64,000 bases of DNA from contig JAUKUA010000002.1 of NCBI GenBank assembly GCA_030549175.1, forward strand, positions 2,046,001 to 2,110,000, read 5' to 3'. This document shows, piece by piece, positions 45,330 to 56,072 of the stretch; position 1 is the first letter of the stretch, and every line of letters starts with the position of its first letter. The DNA comes from Lasiosphaeris hirsuta (taxonomy: Eukaryota > Ascomycota > Sordariomycetes > Sordariales > Lasiosphaeriaceae). The notes beneath the pieces are model-generated. The model saw nothing but the letters and a program-made list of their open reading frames with translations. It had not been told where the DNA came from and made no database searches. A program made the position numbers and the translations under genes.

Positions 45330-46665
45330 TGGGTGATTTTTCACCGTCGATGACGAGACGCACACTGATCATCGGCTTTTCCCCAGAGCTGCATTTTTCC
45401 CTGAGATATGTCGAAAAGCATGGCCGCAGCCTGAATAACCCGTGGTCAATGCGTCAGATGGCGGTCTGCCACCGCGCGGATTTCCGCAAGCTGTTTTGCT
45501 CCTGGATTCTCGTGCACCCAGGCCAAGATCTACAGGAGAGACTCTGCGCGCGGGCAAGCCAACAGGCACCGGACCTACCGCCGTCTGAGGATCTTGATGT
45601 GCGATCAGTCTCAGCCCAGCTAATCATACTGCACTTTGCCGTCAAGAATTGGGCCGAGTGTTTACGTTATCTTTCAAGCAAGCACAAGCAACTAGTGGGT
45701 CTTGGACACACCTGCTGTGCCTTCACAATACCTGGTGCAGTCAGCCCCTCTCGGACCTTTTCTGACTTCTCCTCAGAGCGATAGAGCACTCGACTCCAAG
45801 ATCGTCAATGTCAAGGCCGATGAGGACGACGAATTTGAGATCAAAGGTTCAAGACATGCAGCAGCTCCAATGGCTCGCTCAGCATCTCTACCTTGTCAGA
45901 CAGAGCCTCGTTGAAAATTCAGACACCCTCGGCGGTATGCAGGCGATGCGCCCACGCTCTGGAATTGGGAATGCGGTCAAGCGATGAGGGCCCGAAGCGT
46001 GCTAGCTCGCCGTATAGAGAGCTTTCGATGTGGGTAGCCGCGTGGCAGGAAGAGACAAGGTCGAAACCTCCACACCTTGGAAACTCTCGTGGAACACGTA
46101 AGTGGCTGCACCCAGCTGGTACGCCCCTGTCCCCACCGATCAAAGCTTGGAGCGGTGATTGGGGCTAATTTATACGCAGGTGTTTAACATCCTCAAAATG
46201 AAAGATGACACAGTTATCCAAGCACACGGGCGGCTCGCCCAACACGCTCACGGGGCACTCTCATAGCCACAACAGCATGTTACTCCACCTCGCATGCGAA
46301 TCCGAAAGCACGGCTCGATCCGTGAAAATGATCACGCTCATCCCTCTCCTTTACCTTCCCCCCTCCTTCTTAGCGGCAAGTCTTCCCATGCCAGGAGCCA
46401 TGAGAGCCGGCTAACAACCCCAATCTAGACAGTTTTTGGAATGAACTTTTTTGTGGTTACAGACATAGGCAAAACTCCTCGGCTGGGACTTCTCCGTGAT
46501 TCTTGGTTATATCTTGCCATTGCTGTTCCCCTCACGGCACTCACGGTGGTAGTTTGGCTCTACTGGCAAGGTCGGGAACGAAGAGCTGTCCAAAATTCCC
46601 GCCTCTCTGCTTTGGGAAGGGAGAGCAGCGCCCACCCCCCCCCACACATAGCCATGGATAGCTAG
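45330..46665 (+). pseudogene. Decayed CorA-like membrane protein with GMN motif
   Basis: Segments in consistent order match fungal CorA-like proteins: PWSMRQMAVCHRADF, LIILHFAVKNWAECLRYLSS, then acidic KADEDDEFEI, VQDMQQLQWLAQHLYLVRQS, VFNILKMKDDTVIQAHGRLA, ARSVKMITLIPLLYLPPSFLA and FGMNFFVVTD with a last membrane segment SWLYLAIAVPLTALTVVVW. GMN is the signature of CorA-type Mg2+ channels. The segments are in different frames: shifts occur near 45694 (GTGGG), near 45844 (AAA versus AA), around 45990 (TGA/TAG) and near 46255 (TAG). The last two segments join across a GC-AG intron, 46376-46428. The N-terminal half is absent. Judged a truncated pseudogene; an unusual multi-intron gene is less likely. 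Confidence 0.65.
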
Positions 46666-48070
46666 TACGAGAAAAGGACTGCGGAAACATTTTGTCATAC
46701 AAATCAGGTGCCAAGCTAGGAGAGTGTGGGATATTAGAGCACGTTTAGTGCTTTGAATCTTTGCAAACAGAACCTCTTCAATACAGCTACTTCAATCAAT
46801 CTTGCTATTTCTCTTATTCCGTAGGAGTGGAAGACTCCCCATCATAGCGAGGGAAGCGATCCCTCTATCTATATTTGGGCGCGTGAGCACACTCTAGGGC
46901 TACGGCCTCTTTGTGAGGACGTAATGAAGGATCATTAGAAAATAAACTGTCGGCGCTAATAACGGCGTAGGCAAGGGTGCGGTGTAGATTTAACGTTGTT
47001 CAAATCGCACACCTTTGAGGCGGCCGAAACCCGTAGACAATTTGCAGAGAAACGATATTACTTAATAAATTTTTTTGGTGTAATATCTAAGCCATTACCA
47101 GTTATCTCGATATAATTTGACCTAAAGATTATCTTCAAAATTACTAGTAATAGTGTCTGTTAGCGTCGCTGCCAAAGCGGCCTAGAGGAACTGAAGCTGC
47201 GATAATAAAGCCTTTGTATTTCAGAAGGCTTTTCCCATCTTAGAAAGGCAAAGATACCTTTTCCTATACTGCAAAGTATACCTTTTTAAATGCGAAAGAT
47301 GCTATTTTTGCTGCTCGAAAGCCTTCCCAGGGCTTCAATATCTCTCAGGGCTTGTGAGGAAAGGTCACACGCGAACAAACAAACCAGGGTTGGATTGTAT
47401 GTTGCATGCAGTACATGTAACTTCGTGAAAATCTGCTAATACGGACATCTCAGAGATCACAACCGCCCGATGTCTGGGACCCAGCTTTAACAAGCGCGAA
47501 AGGAAGCACTAGAAGACACGCATGACCAGGCGACCGTCGCCACTATGCCGAGTCCCCCAAACATTGTCGAGAAACAGACACATGGGCTACATTGAGCAGA
47601 TGGAGGCCAGTACAGAGAGGCCGCATCGCCACGCAAGAGAAACAAAGATCCCCTTTATCCCACATTTGGCTCACCGGATTTTTTATCTCAGCTGGAAGAC
47701 CTCTTGGGCCTGAAGCAAAAGCAGGCAAACATCTTTGAGGCCCGGGCTGCGCGAGTGTCTGGGAACACAATCACTGTCTTCAGGAAAGAAATGCAGAGAG
47801 CTCTTGCGGAGGAGATGTTGAACAGCAACCCGTCGGGGAGTACGAAGAGGACGAAGGTGGAGGTGATGGTCCGAGGGAGTGGGAGGAAGGAGCTGTTGAC
47901 GAGCATCAAGCTGCTACGTCTGTTGTGAAGATCGATGCTGTCAAAAGACAGCGATGCAATAGATGAGATGAAAGGATCGGAGACACAGCTAGACATGGCT
48001 TGGTTGGCTTTTTACAGCTGGATATTTCAAACGCATTCACCACTCTTCGAGATACCGGGGCCTAGACGGC
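46666..48070. other. AT-rich spacer with a possible CorA-like fragment
   Basis: 46.9-47.35 kb is clearly AT-richer than its surroundings and full of stops in all frames, as expected of a RIP-mutated or anciently inserted element; no terminal repeats could be identified. At 47689-47780 the plus strand reads QLEDLLGLKQKQANIFEARA, which resembles the helix just before the membrane segments of fungal CorA-like proteins, but no membrane segment follows. No intact gene is seen. Confidence 0.4.
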
Positions 48071-49877
48071 CTACAGCTTTGCTGGTGTCTGGGCCTCTTG
48101 CAGCAGCTTATTTCCCAGCTGCGCCATCTCAAACTTGCGCACCTTCCCGCTCCCCGTCAGGGGCACCGTGGTAGGCACGCCTTCGTGGCCGAGCCAAAAG
48201 ACGTGTGACGGCGCCTTGTGCTTCCCAAGTTGCCGCCGGACCCAGTCGCGGACCTCGTCCCTGCCAGGGCGTTGGTGGCCCGTCTCGAGCCCAAGGAAGG
48301 CAGCGACGACCTCGCCATAGTGCACGTCCTTAATTCCCACAACGACAGCCAGTGTGATGGCTGGGTGGGCTAGCAGTCGCTCCTCGATTTCGAGGGGGTA
48401 AATGTTTTCGCCGCCTACACATATTTCACGTCAGCATTTTGAGCTGTTGAAGTCGATGGCCGTTTGGGGCAACTTTACCCCTGATGATGATGTCCTTGAA
48501 CCGCCCCGTAATCGAGCAATACCCCCTCTCGTCAAAAACGGCCTCATCACCGGTGTGCAGCCACAAGACGCCCGCCTCATCCCGCATCATCACCTCGGCC
48601 GTCTTCTCCGAGTTGTTCCAGTACCCCGCCTGCAGCTGGTAACCGCCGATGCACAGTTCGCCTTTGGTCCCGACGGGGACAATCTCACCGTCGCGATCCA
48701 CAATCTTGGCGTGGGCGTGCGGCATCAGCGTCCCGACCGTCGTCAACCGCGTCGCGATCGGGTCGTCGGTAAACGCGTTGAAGCACGTCGGCGACGCCTC
48801 CGTCAGCCCGTAGCTCGACGTGAACTCGCTCATGCCCAGCCGCGTCACCATCTGCTCCATCAGATACCTGGGCACCGGCGCGCCCGCGATGATGCCGGTG
48901 CGCAGCCGCAGGTGGGACGCCCGCAGCGCCTTGGCCTCGGGCAGCGCCAGGATGCTGTCAAACATGGCAGGCACGCCGTGCACGGCAGTGCAGCGCTCGC
49001 CGACGATGGCGCGCAGCGTGGCCGGCGCGTCGAAGACCTCGGCCGGGTACACGATGGTGGCGCCGTGCGTCATGACGGCCATGAGCCCGAGCACCAGGCC
49101 GAAGCAGTGGAAGAGCGGCGGCGGGCAGCACAGCACGTCGTCGGGCGTCAGCCGCATGCGGTCGCCGATGAAGCGCGCGTTGTTGACGATGTTGTGGTGC
49201 GTCAGCATGGCCGCCTTGGGCAGCCCCGTCGTGCCGCTCGTGAACTGCAGGTTGCACACCAGGTGCGGGAGCACCCTCCGCTCGGCCCGCTGCAGCCGCG
49301 AGGCCTCGACCTTGGAGCCCTGCGACAGGAGGTTCTTGTATGTCGCGTGTCCGTCCGACTCGCCCCGGAGGATGACGACTTTGGGATCCTTGCTGGCCTT
49401 GGCGGTGAGCTGAGAGATGAGCGGTGCGTTGTCAAAACGGCCTATCCTCTTGGTGGTGAAGAGGACCTTGCAGTCTGAAAAGTTGATGGCGTATTGCGCC
49501 TCGGTCGGGGTGTATGTGTTGTTGAGGATGACAAGGATGGCGCCTATCCGCGTCGCCGCGAAGAAGACGGATGCGTATTGCTCGCAGTTACCCGCCATGA
49601 TACCCACCCTGTCGCCGACTCCGATGCCCATCCCCAGCAACGCTCGCGCTAGGAGCCCGCTGTGGTGGTTGATTTCGTTGTATGTCCATCTCGCGCCCGT
49701 CCACGGTATTACAAGGCCCTCCCGTGTCCCGTGATGGAGGCATTGAAGGTTGAGTAGCTCACCGAGGGTTAGGTCGACTAATGGGGGGTCGGTAGGGCCG
49801 TGGAGAAGCGATAACCTTTGAGGTTGTGAAATGACGATGCCGTCCTCTATTTTCTGTGTTGGGATTTGGGTCGCCAT
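48071..49877 (-). CDS. sidI: Mevalonyl-CoA ligase-like acyl-CoA synthetase (SidI-like), ending AKL
   Basis: 580-aa ANL-superfamily ligase. Exons are 49877-48479 and 48414-48071 (64-nt intron); the G|GC codon assembled across it restores KDIIIRGGENIYPLEIEE. Motifs are NLQFTSGTTGLPKAAM (P-loop), FTSSYGLTEASP, LHTGDEAVFDERGY and the C-terminal catalytic Lys region VPLTGSGKVRK. SidI activates mevalonate to mevalonyl-CoA for the anhydromevalonyl groups of fusarinine-type siderophores. The assignment rests on overall resemblance to SidI and on divergence from a SidF-like gene with iron-GATA sites between. The C-terminus PAKL fits PTS1, and this part of siderophore synthesis is known to be peroxisomal in Aspergillus. 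The alternative is a generic medium-chain acyl-CoA ligase. The start MATQIPTQ was preferred over the Met at 49910. Confidence 0.82.
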
Positions 49878-50308
49878 GTTGATGTGTCTGATCTCAATTC
49901 GCCTTTTCAAGGTTCTCTCTCACCGCACAGAGGAAAATGGCATGCAAGGGTATCGGTAAGGACAAAGGAGTTATGATGTTGGATCTTGGGGTGAGACGCG
50001 TTTGCGAGGACGGGATGATGAGCCCATTATGGAGGTTATTGCATGCACCCGAGAGAGCGCGAGAACCGCGGCGCCGGATCCGGCCAGGCAGTCATGGCGG
50101 GCAGACATGGTGGGGAGCAGCAAGGTTGGCCGAAGGGGACCGCCCTCAAGGTCCATTTGAGCTAGATTGGAAAAATTTAACATGCAAGGTGAGTACCGGC
50201 TCCCAATACTCCCACCATCCAGCCGGCCCAGTGATCATCGCTGGGTGCCGCATGGGGATGGAGGGGGCTCCAAGGGAGACACTGCCACTCTCTCTCTTGA
50301 TCTAATCA

Positions 50309-51087
50309 ATCTGATAAGATGGATCCAAAGCAGCCAAGTGTTATTCTTCTTTCTTTCTGTTTATCTTCCAGGGTGGTGCTGCTTGGCCGATGTAGTAAGT
50401 CATTCGAGCCTACATGATGCATCCCGCGGTAAGCAACAACCATGGGATGGCGAGGTGGAAAGTTGGGGCAGGGGCAATGGGATGCTGCTCAAACATCATC
50501 CTCGGCTACATCACAACATGGGGAGCAAGAGGACCATGGCCCAATGGCAATCTAGAACAGGGCGAAGAATTTCCCTCGAGAGCCTCCACTTGGCATGGTA
50601 ACATCGGGGACAGGGGGGCGTGTGTCCTGCATCGACTCGCTTGATCTGATAACTCGAACGCAGCAGTGGCATGACCATTGTGTAAATGCCTCACGATCGT
50701 GTTCGGATCTGATAAGATTATTCATGCCAAGCCTGTTCCCCATGCTCATCTCCCTCATCTCCGAGGGGCCTAGGCTGCCACCTTCACAATGGAATACTGC
50801 AGAACGTCCCAGCAGGCGGCTCTCATGCCATGACTCTTTGATCTATCCTGGTCCCTTCTGATAAAACGGGGCAAAAAGGGGCTGGATTTCAAGTCTGCTA
50901 ATAAATGGCAAAATGCTTTCTCTACTCAAATGGAGTTAGCAGTAGCTCGGTTGATCTCGGCCGAGGTGGCCGGGGGCTCTCTCCGCTCCGAGGTCGGATG
51001 CCAAGGATCCGGCAGGGCCAGGGGCTGTGAAAAAATCTTTATCAGATCCGCTTTTTGCTCTTTGGCGTCCGAGTAAAGTTATCAGAT
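50309..51087. promoter_or_regulatory. Cluster of five iron-GATA (SreA-type) sites in the sidI-sidF promoter
   Basis: Five exact copies of ATCTGATAA lie in 780 bp: plus strand at 50309-50317, 50644-50652 and 50707-50715; minus strand at 51039-51047 and 51079-51087. A near match (TTCTGATAA) is at about 50856. ATCWGATAA is the extended core bound by iron-sensing GATA repressors (SreA of Aspergillus, Sre, Urbs1, Fep1), longer than the generic HGATAR of nitrogen regulators. The spacer 49878-51513 holds no supported gene. Repression under iron sufficiency of both flanking genes is the natural inference. Confidence 0.85.
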
Positions 51088-51513
51088 CCGAGAAAACAAC
51101 ACGCCATCCAGCCGCCCTGTACCCTGCTACGCCCCCTGTTCGTCCCCCATGCCCCATTTTATTGGCCATCCCGCCAGAACACCATAGACGCTAGACTTTG
51201 CTTGGAACATCCTCCTCTACCCCTCAGAGGAGTCCAGCCCACAGAAAACCGGTTTGGGCGGAGAACCATCGACGGCAGGGACAGGGGGTGGGGGGTGTGT
51301 TTCCCTTGCGTTGCTGTCGCCCTGGGTTTGCGGGTGTCGAGCCCGTGGATTCCCCCCGAGGGTGCCTCCGCCGTCGCGGGCAGCCCTTGGACACATGGTT
51401 GGTATGCCATGTGAGTCGGGGAGAGCTCTGTGTATGCTGGTATGCTAGCTCTTGAAGCTTGATCGTCGAGCCATTCTGCCGTCCAGAAAAAACCACCGAG
51501 CAAGGAGATCAAA

Positions 51514-52930
51514 ATGGCGTTCCCACCCCGTCGCATCGCCGACTTTGCGGCATCCGCCGACACCTTCCTCAAGCTCCCACACCCATACCAGACAGCGTAC
51601 CGCATCGCGAAGGGCGACAGCAACTCGTTCCAGCTGCGCCAAATCGACGTCGATGCCAGCGCGCTCATCGATGGCAGCCACAGCAAGTCGCTGCCGGCGC
51701 CCCTGCACAGCGCCTCCCTCTTCTTCACCGAGCCGCAGGACCTCAAGTCGAGCGACCGGCCGCACGAGTCGAACAACACGCAGTGGGGGCGAGCCCGGCG
51801 GTCGCCGGCAGTAGCAGCCAGCTGGAAGGATGCGCACACCCCAACAGTCGGCCAGCTTTGGCTGATCACCTACGCCGTCTTCACCGTGCGTCCGACCGAC
51901 GAGGCCTTCCGGCTCGAGCTCGATGGCGCTGGCGCCGAGAAGCTCGCCCAGCAACTCCAAAACGTCAATCTCGCCATCCCCCACCCCGTCAACACAGCCA
52001 CCCCAGCAGCCACCTCGTCAAGAGAATTCCTCGTCCTCCGCGGCGCCTTCTGGCAGGGCGCGGGGTCCCCGTTTGGCGCGCGGCCGGTGTGGGTGCCTGA
52101 GGCACAGGACCCGGACTCGGACCCGGACCCGGCCGCCTTCCCGCCGGCCGCGGTCGAGTTCACCATGACCCAAAACCCGTCCGACGCGCTGTGCTGGCAC
52201 CCGCGGCGGCGAGCCAAGCCGACGCCTGGGTCTGTGCTGTACAGCCGCTACATCCCGCACCTGCGCGAAACCTTCTCCATGATCGCGCTCGACCACACGA
52301 ACGCCGAGCACCTGGCCCTGTTCCACGCGTGGCAGAACGACCCGCGCGTGTCGCAGGGCTGGGAGAAGGCGGGCACGCTCGAACAGCATCGCGAATACCT
52401 CCGGCACGCGCACGAGGATCCCCATCAGATCACCATCCTAGCGCAGTTTGATGAAGCCTCTTTCGCGTATTTTGAGGTGTACTGGGCCAAGGTACGCCCC
52501 CTTCCCCTATTCCCCCTTTTCCCGCCCCCTTTCAATAGGATGCCACGCTGACTCCGAGTAACAACAGGAGGATACCATTGGCACGTACTATTCAGCAGGC
52601 GACTTCGATCGCGGACGGCACAGCCTGGTCGGCGACGTGCGGTTCCGCGGGCCGCATCGCGTCAGCGCGTGGTGGTCGAGCCTGATGCATTACCTGTACC
52701 TCGATGAGCCTCGCACTATGTCGGTCGTGGGTGAGCCAAAGTACACCAACAGCTCCGTCCTCATGTACGACCTGATGCACGGCTTCGGGCTCGACAAGTT
52801 TATCGACCTACCCGACAAGCGCGCCGCCTTTGTGCGCTGCTCGCGCGAGCGTTTCTTCCAGTTGTGCCCTCTCGACGACAACGATAAGGTAATGGGTGGT
52901 ACCAATGTTGGCCTGGTGCCCAAGCTGTGA
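51514..52930 (+). CDS. sidF: Siderophore hydroxyornithine acyltransferase (SidF-like), ending PKL
   Basis: 446 aa. Exons are 51514-52491 and 52568-52930 (76-nt intron). The C-terminal ~200 residues form the IucB/MbtK-like GNAT domain of siderophore acylases: [60 protein letters not shown], then after the intron [20 protein letters not shown]. SidF transfers anhydromevalonyl from CoA to N5-hydroxyornithine to build fusarinine C. The N-terminal half is a poorly conserved extra domain, normal for the fungal enzymes (about 460 aa). The protein ends VGLVPKL; PKL is an acceptable PTS1 variant, in keeping with peroxisomal synthesis. SidL-type acetyltransferase of the intracellular pathway is the alternative, made less likely by the SidI-like neighbour. 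Confidence 0.82.
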
Positions 52931-53397
52931 GAGTGCCCTGAAGGGATTGTGTACCCGCATAGACAATTTGGGGAATTGTATGGAACATTTTGGCTTAGCA
53001 TTGTTGTCGTATATGGGTGTCCCCTATGGGAAAAGGTCAATAAAAGCAACTTTGATGGCCCAACGGCTTAGTAACCGCGAAGCAAGGAGATCGAGCTAGT
53101 TTTATGAACATGATGGCTCGAGAATATTGTGACTTGGGTTGCGCACCTTTGGGTTTCTTTGCTTTGTCTCACTTCCCAGCTCCTGAGTGTGTTCGTGTCT
53201 GGTTACCTAGGCGTAAATGGGACCGCAAACGTTTTCCACCACCTACTATATCTCCATTCTTAAACCGCTTCTGCCTGTACCATTTCCAACGGCACAGCAC
53301 AAATCCTTCGGCCAAAATACCACACAGCTAAACGCCAGCCCGTACATAAACTCGTGAGGTATCCCAAAATCATGACTAAAACACATCTCCAAAGACT
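52931..53397. other. Convergent 3' spacer
   Basis: Space between the 3' ends of the SidF-like gene and the flavoprotein gene. Contains TTACCTAGGCG near 53203. No gene seen. Confidence 0.6.
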
Positions 53398-54944
53398 TTA
53401 TGAAGACTTGTTCCCTCCAAGCTGGAGATAACTGTAGCAAACTAGCCCATTCATCGTCAGCTTTCATCCACCAGAAGCAGTCGTCATATCCCTCGAAAAA
53501 GGGCAACTTACTCGTAAACCCCAAGTCATCACCAAAGAAAGTCTTCAGGACATCCTCGCCCGACGTCATGCCGGCCTCAGGCCAGTACGCTACGGCCTTC
53601 TTGCCCACCGCCAGCCCCATCATGGGTGGGACCTCACTGAGTTTTGAGAACTTGGGCTCGGCACCACTCAGCTTCTGCTGCATCCGCTGATGGACATTGA
53701 CAGCGGCAAAGTGGCCCATGTGCATGGCGGCGCCGCACCGCTTGATGCCAGACCACCGAACCAGATCGCCAGCAGCGAAATGATCTGCTGCGTTGGGAGT
53801 TTCCGGCGGGAAGTTGAGACTACCATGCCAATATCTGTCAGCTTCCCTGCTTTTTAAGAAAAAAATAAAAATAAAAATAAGTGTAAAAGGGAGATGGCAT
53901 ACCTCGGTTGAATCCGAACATAACCTTCTCCATCCAGCACATCTTTCGGCAGGAAGGTTGTTGTTGGGACACTCTTGGACACGGCCATAATAACATGATC
54001 CGCCAGCATTGAGTCGCCATTGTCAAAGTGAACCCTCACACCCACGCTCCCACTCTCATCCTTGACCTCCTCGGTCCTCTCCAACCGGTGAGACAGAAGC
54101 ACATCAACGCCCCCATCCATCAGAAGCTCCAAAGCCCTCCCACCAACATTGTCCGGCAACGGCTCCGCCGACAACAGCTTGTCCTGGGAGTGCACCAGCG
54201 TCACTTTGAGGTGGGGATAAACGAGCTTCAGCTCACTAGCCATCTCAATCCCAACGGCACCTACACCAAAATTCAGCCCAATCCGCCATCGGGAGCCAAG
54301 AGAAGAAAAAGAACTCACCTCCGCCAACGACAACAACCCCATACCTCCCCACCGTAACAGCACGGATGTGCTCCGCCGTCTCAAACAGGTACTGCTTCTT
54401 GCGCAGCGACTGCGGCACAACAGGCCAGACACGACGCAAGCCCGTCGCAGCAACGAGATAGTCGTAGCGCACCTCTTCGGTCTGCAGACCAGCGCCTCGG
54501 GCGACAAAGGTCGCCACCTTGCGCACAGGGTCAACGGCCTGAACAGAACCCTGGCGGACGCGGATGACATCGTCGTTGTGGGGAGCGTGCAGCGCCGGCA
54601 TCTCGTCGAACTTGACCCAGGCTTTTTCGGCGAAGGACTCGGAGGCGAGGGCGAGCGGGGAGCCGATAAGGTGGTCTTTTTGCGGGTGTTAGATTGGGGT
54701 TCTGGGTATGGAATGGTTATGGGACCATACAAAAGCCGTCACGCTCGTCTATTATGGTGATCTCGACGGTAACTTGCATAGGCGCGACGGGCGCTTCCCC
54801 TTCGGCTAGGGGCTCGCCGCATCGTGGGGCTCGGCCGCTGCACAAGTCGCGCAGGTTGAAGGCAGCTGAGAGGCCGCCGTATGAACCGCCGATAACGAGA
54901 ACTTTGAAGGGCGCCTGGGGCGAGGACTCAAACATAGATCCCAT
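53398..54944 (-). CDS. AIF/FSP1-like FAD-NAD(P)H oxidoreductase
   Basis: 431-aa pyridine-nucleotide-disulfide oxidoreductase of the AIFM2/FSP1 group, which passes electrons from NAD(P)H to quinones. Exons are 54944-54731, 54675-54319, 54260-53903, 53834-53512 and 53441-53398, with introns of 55-70 nt. The FAD motif is FKVLVIGGSYGGLSAAFNL; the second Rossmann motif, spliced across intron 2, is GVVVVGGGAVGIEMASEL; the FAD C-terminal block is HFAAGDLVRW. The last exon was chosen to give GDDLGFTICYSYLQLGG, the usual ending of fungal AIF-like proteins; a second acceptor 10 nt downstream would give an unrelated tail. No presequence. It lies next to sidF in convergent orientation, and an ATCTGATAA site lies about 0.7 kb upstream. 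Confidence 0.9.
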
Positions 54945-56072
54945 CTTGGATTTGGGGTTGGGGCTGGGGTTGAGGGTTGTCACGTGGTATATGTGTGCTG
55001 CTAGGTTCGCAAGCAAGGGGAACACAACAGGAATGCAACAAAGTGATGATTGTACGAATGGAGGCAGAGTGGGAGGGGATAGTCGGGCAGTGACGGTGTG
55101 TGTGTGTATGTGTGTGTGTGTGTGTGGATGGCAGCTCCCGTTCTGGGGGGTCGCAGCACCCGTCGTCTTATAGGTGAAGAGCGCTTCGCTTCAACCCATG
55201 TTCACGGGTGCTCCTTCTTCCTCTTGTTTTGTCCCTCCAGTCCGGACCGGGGTCTCAAAACAGAGGAAACAGTGAGCAGACCCGCTTACCTGCACGCTTC
55301 TAGGTTGCCGACATGCTGCACAAAGTGTCCAAGACCAATCCTTTGGGTGATGAACGAGAAATAATGTCTTGGGTGTGACATTTGCGTGGGCATGCCCGGG
55401 CAAGACATAGCGTGGGATGCTGATGGATTGCCGATGCATTGCGGGCTCCCGGCATCGGAATGCTCTGTTCAGGCGGCATCCAGGCATCTGTCTCTTTTCT
55501 GCCCTCTTCTGCCGTCTGTCGTGTTGGAAGTGAATCGCAACGAATCGCAAGCAGACCCCAAGAGGCAGCTCCGAGTTGGAGTCTCCACAACAGCTCTTAG
55601 CTCTCCCCGCCGATGCAACGCCACCATGCACGCTCATCTTATCAGATCATCAGATCATTAGGGGCTCCACCAGCAAATTCTTCCGAAGATATCCGCCGCC
55701 GTGCCCGCCCGTAGGTACTGTCGGCCGACAACCATCAACACAGATTTAGGCAATCCCGTCCTGGTGGTCCACGGTCAGACCTTGCCAACTGACACCCGTC
55801 AACAGCAAGTTCCTGAGAAACAGAGCTGTTAGTACACATTATGTAATCACGGCGAAAAATTGACCTCTCTGCTACGCTACCCCTATTAACAGTTGAGTCA
55901 TGGCAGTACTTTTCAGCACTCTTCTGCCAGCTGCAAGCTGCCAACTAGGTAGGCTACGGCAGAGCCCTAAAAAAGTAACAGAATAATGCGGCAACGTCCG
56001 CTGTATTTTCATCCCCGATATTTGATTTTATCCAAATCGCTCTCCCTCCGTCTCACTTTCTCGTGACGTCAC
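54945..56072. other. Spacer with (TG)n repeat
   Basis: No supported gene. Contains a (TG)n tract at about 55096-55127 and one iron-GATA site (see the separate entry). Confidence 0.6.
55639..55647 (-). promoter_or_regulatory. Sixth ATCTGATAA iron-GATA-type site
   Basis: TTATCAGAT on the plus strand, followed at once by a second CATCAGATC half-match. It is about 700 bp upstream of the AIF-like gene start (54944, minus strand) and about 430 bp from the end of the secreted-protein gene. A single site, so it could be coincidental. Confidence 0.5.

Noticed and set aside
42420..46665. Frameshifts explained as a poor assembly of the whole window
   Set aside because: Core genes with many codons and introns are free of frame errors, so a general error rate is unlikely; local error remains possible and is stated in the entries.
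48402..49478. Plus-strand open frame of 358 codons, His/Arg-rich
   Set aside because: Antisense shadow of the SidI-like gene.
49779..49877. PTS2 signal at the SidI-like N-terminus
   Set aside because: RLSLLHGP does not fit the R/K-L-x5-H/Q-L/A spacing; the C-terminal AKL is the better candidate.
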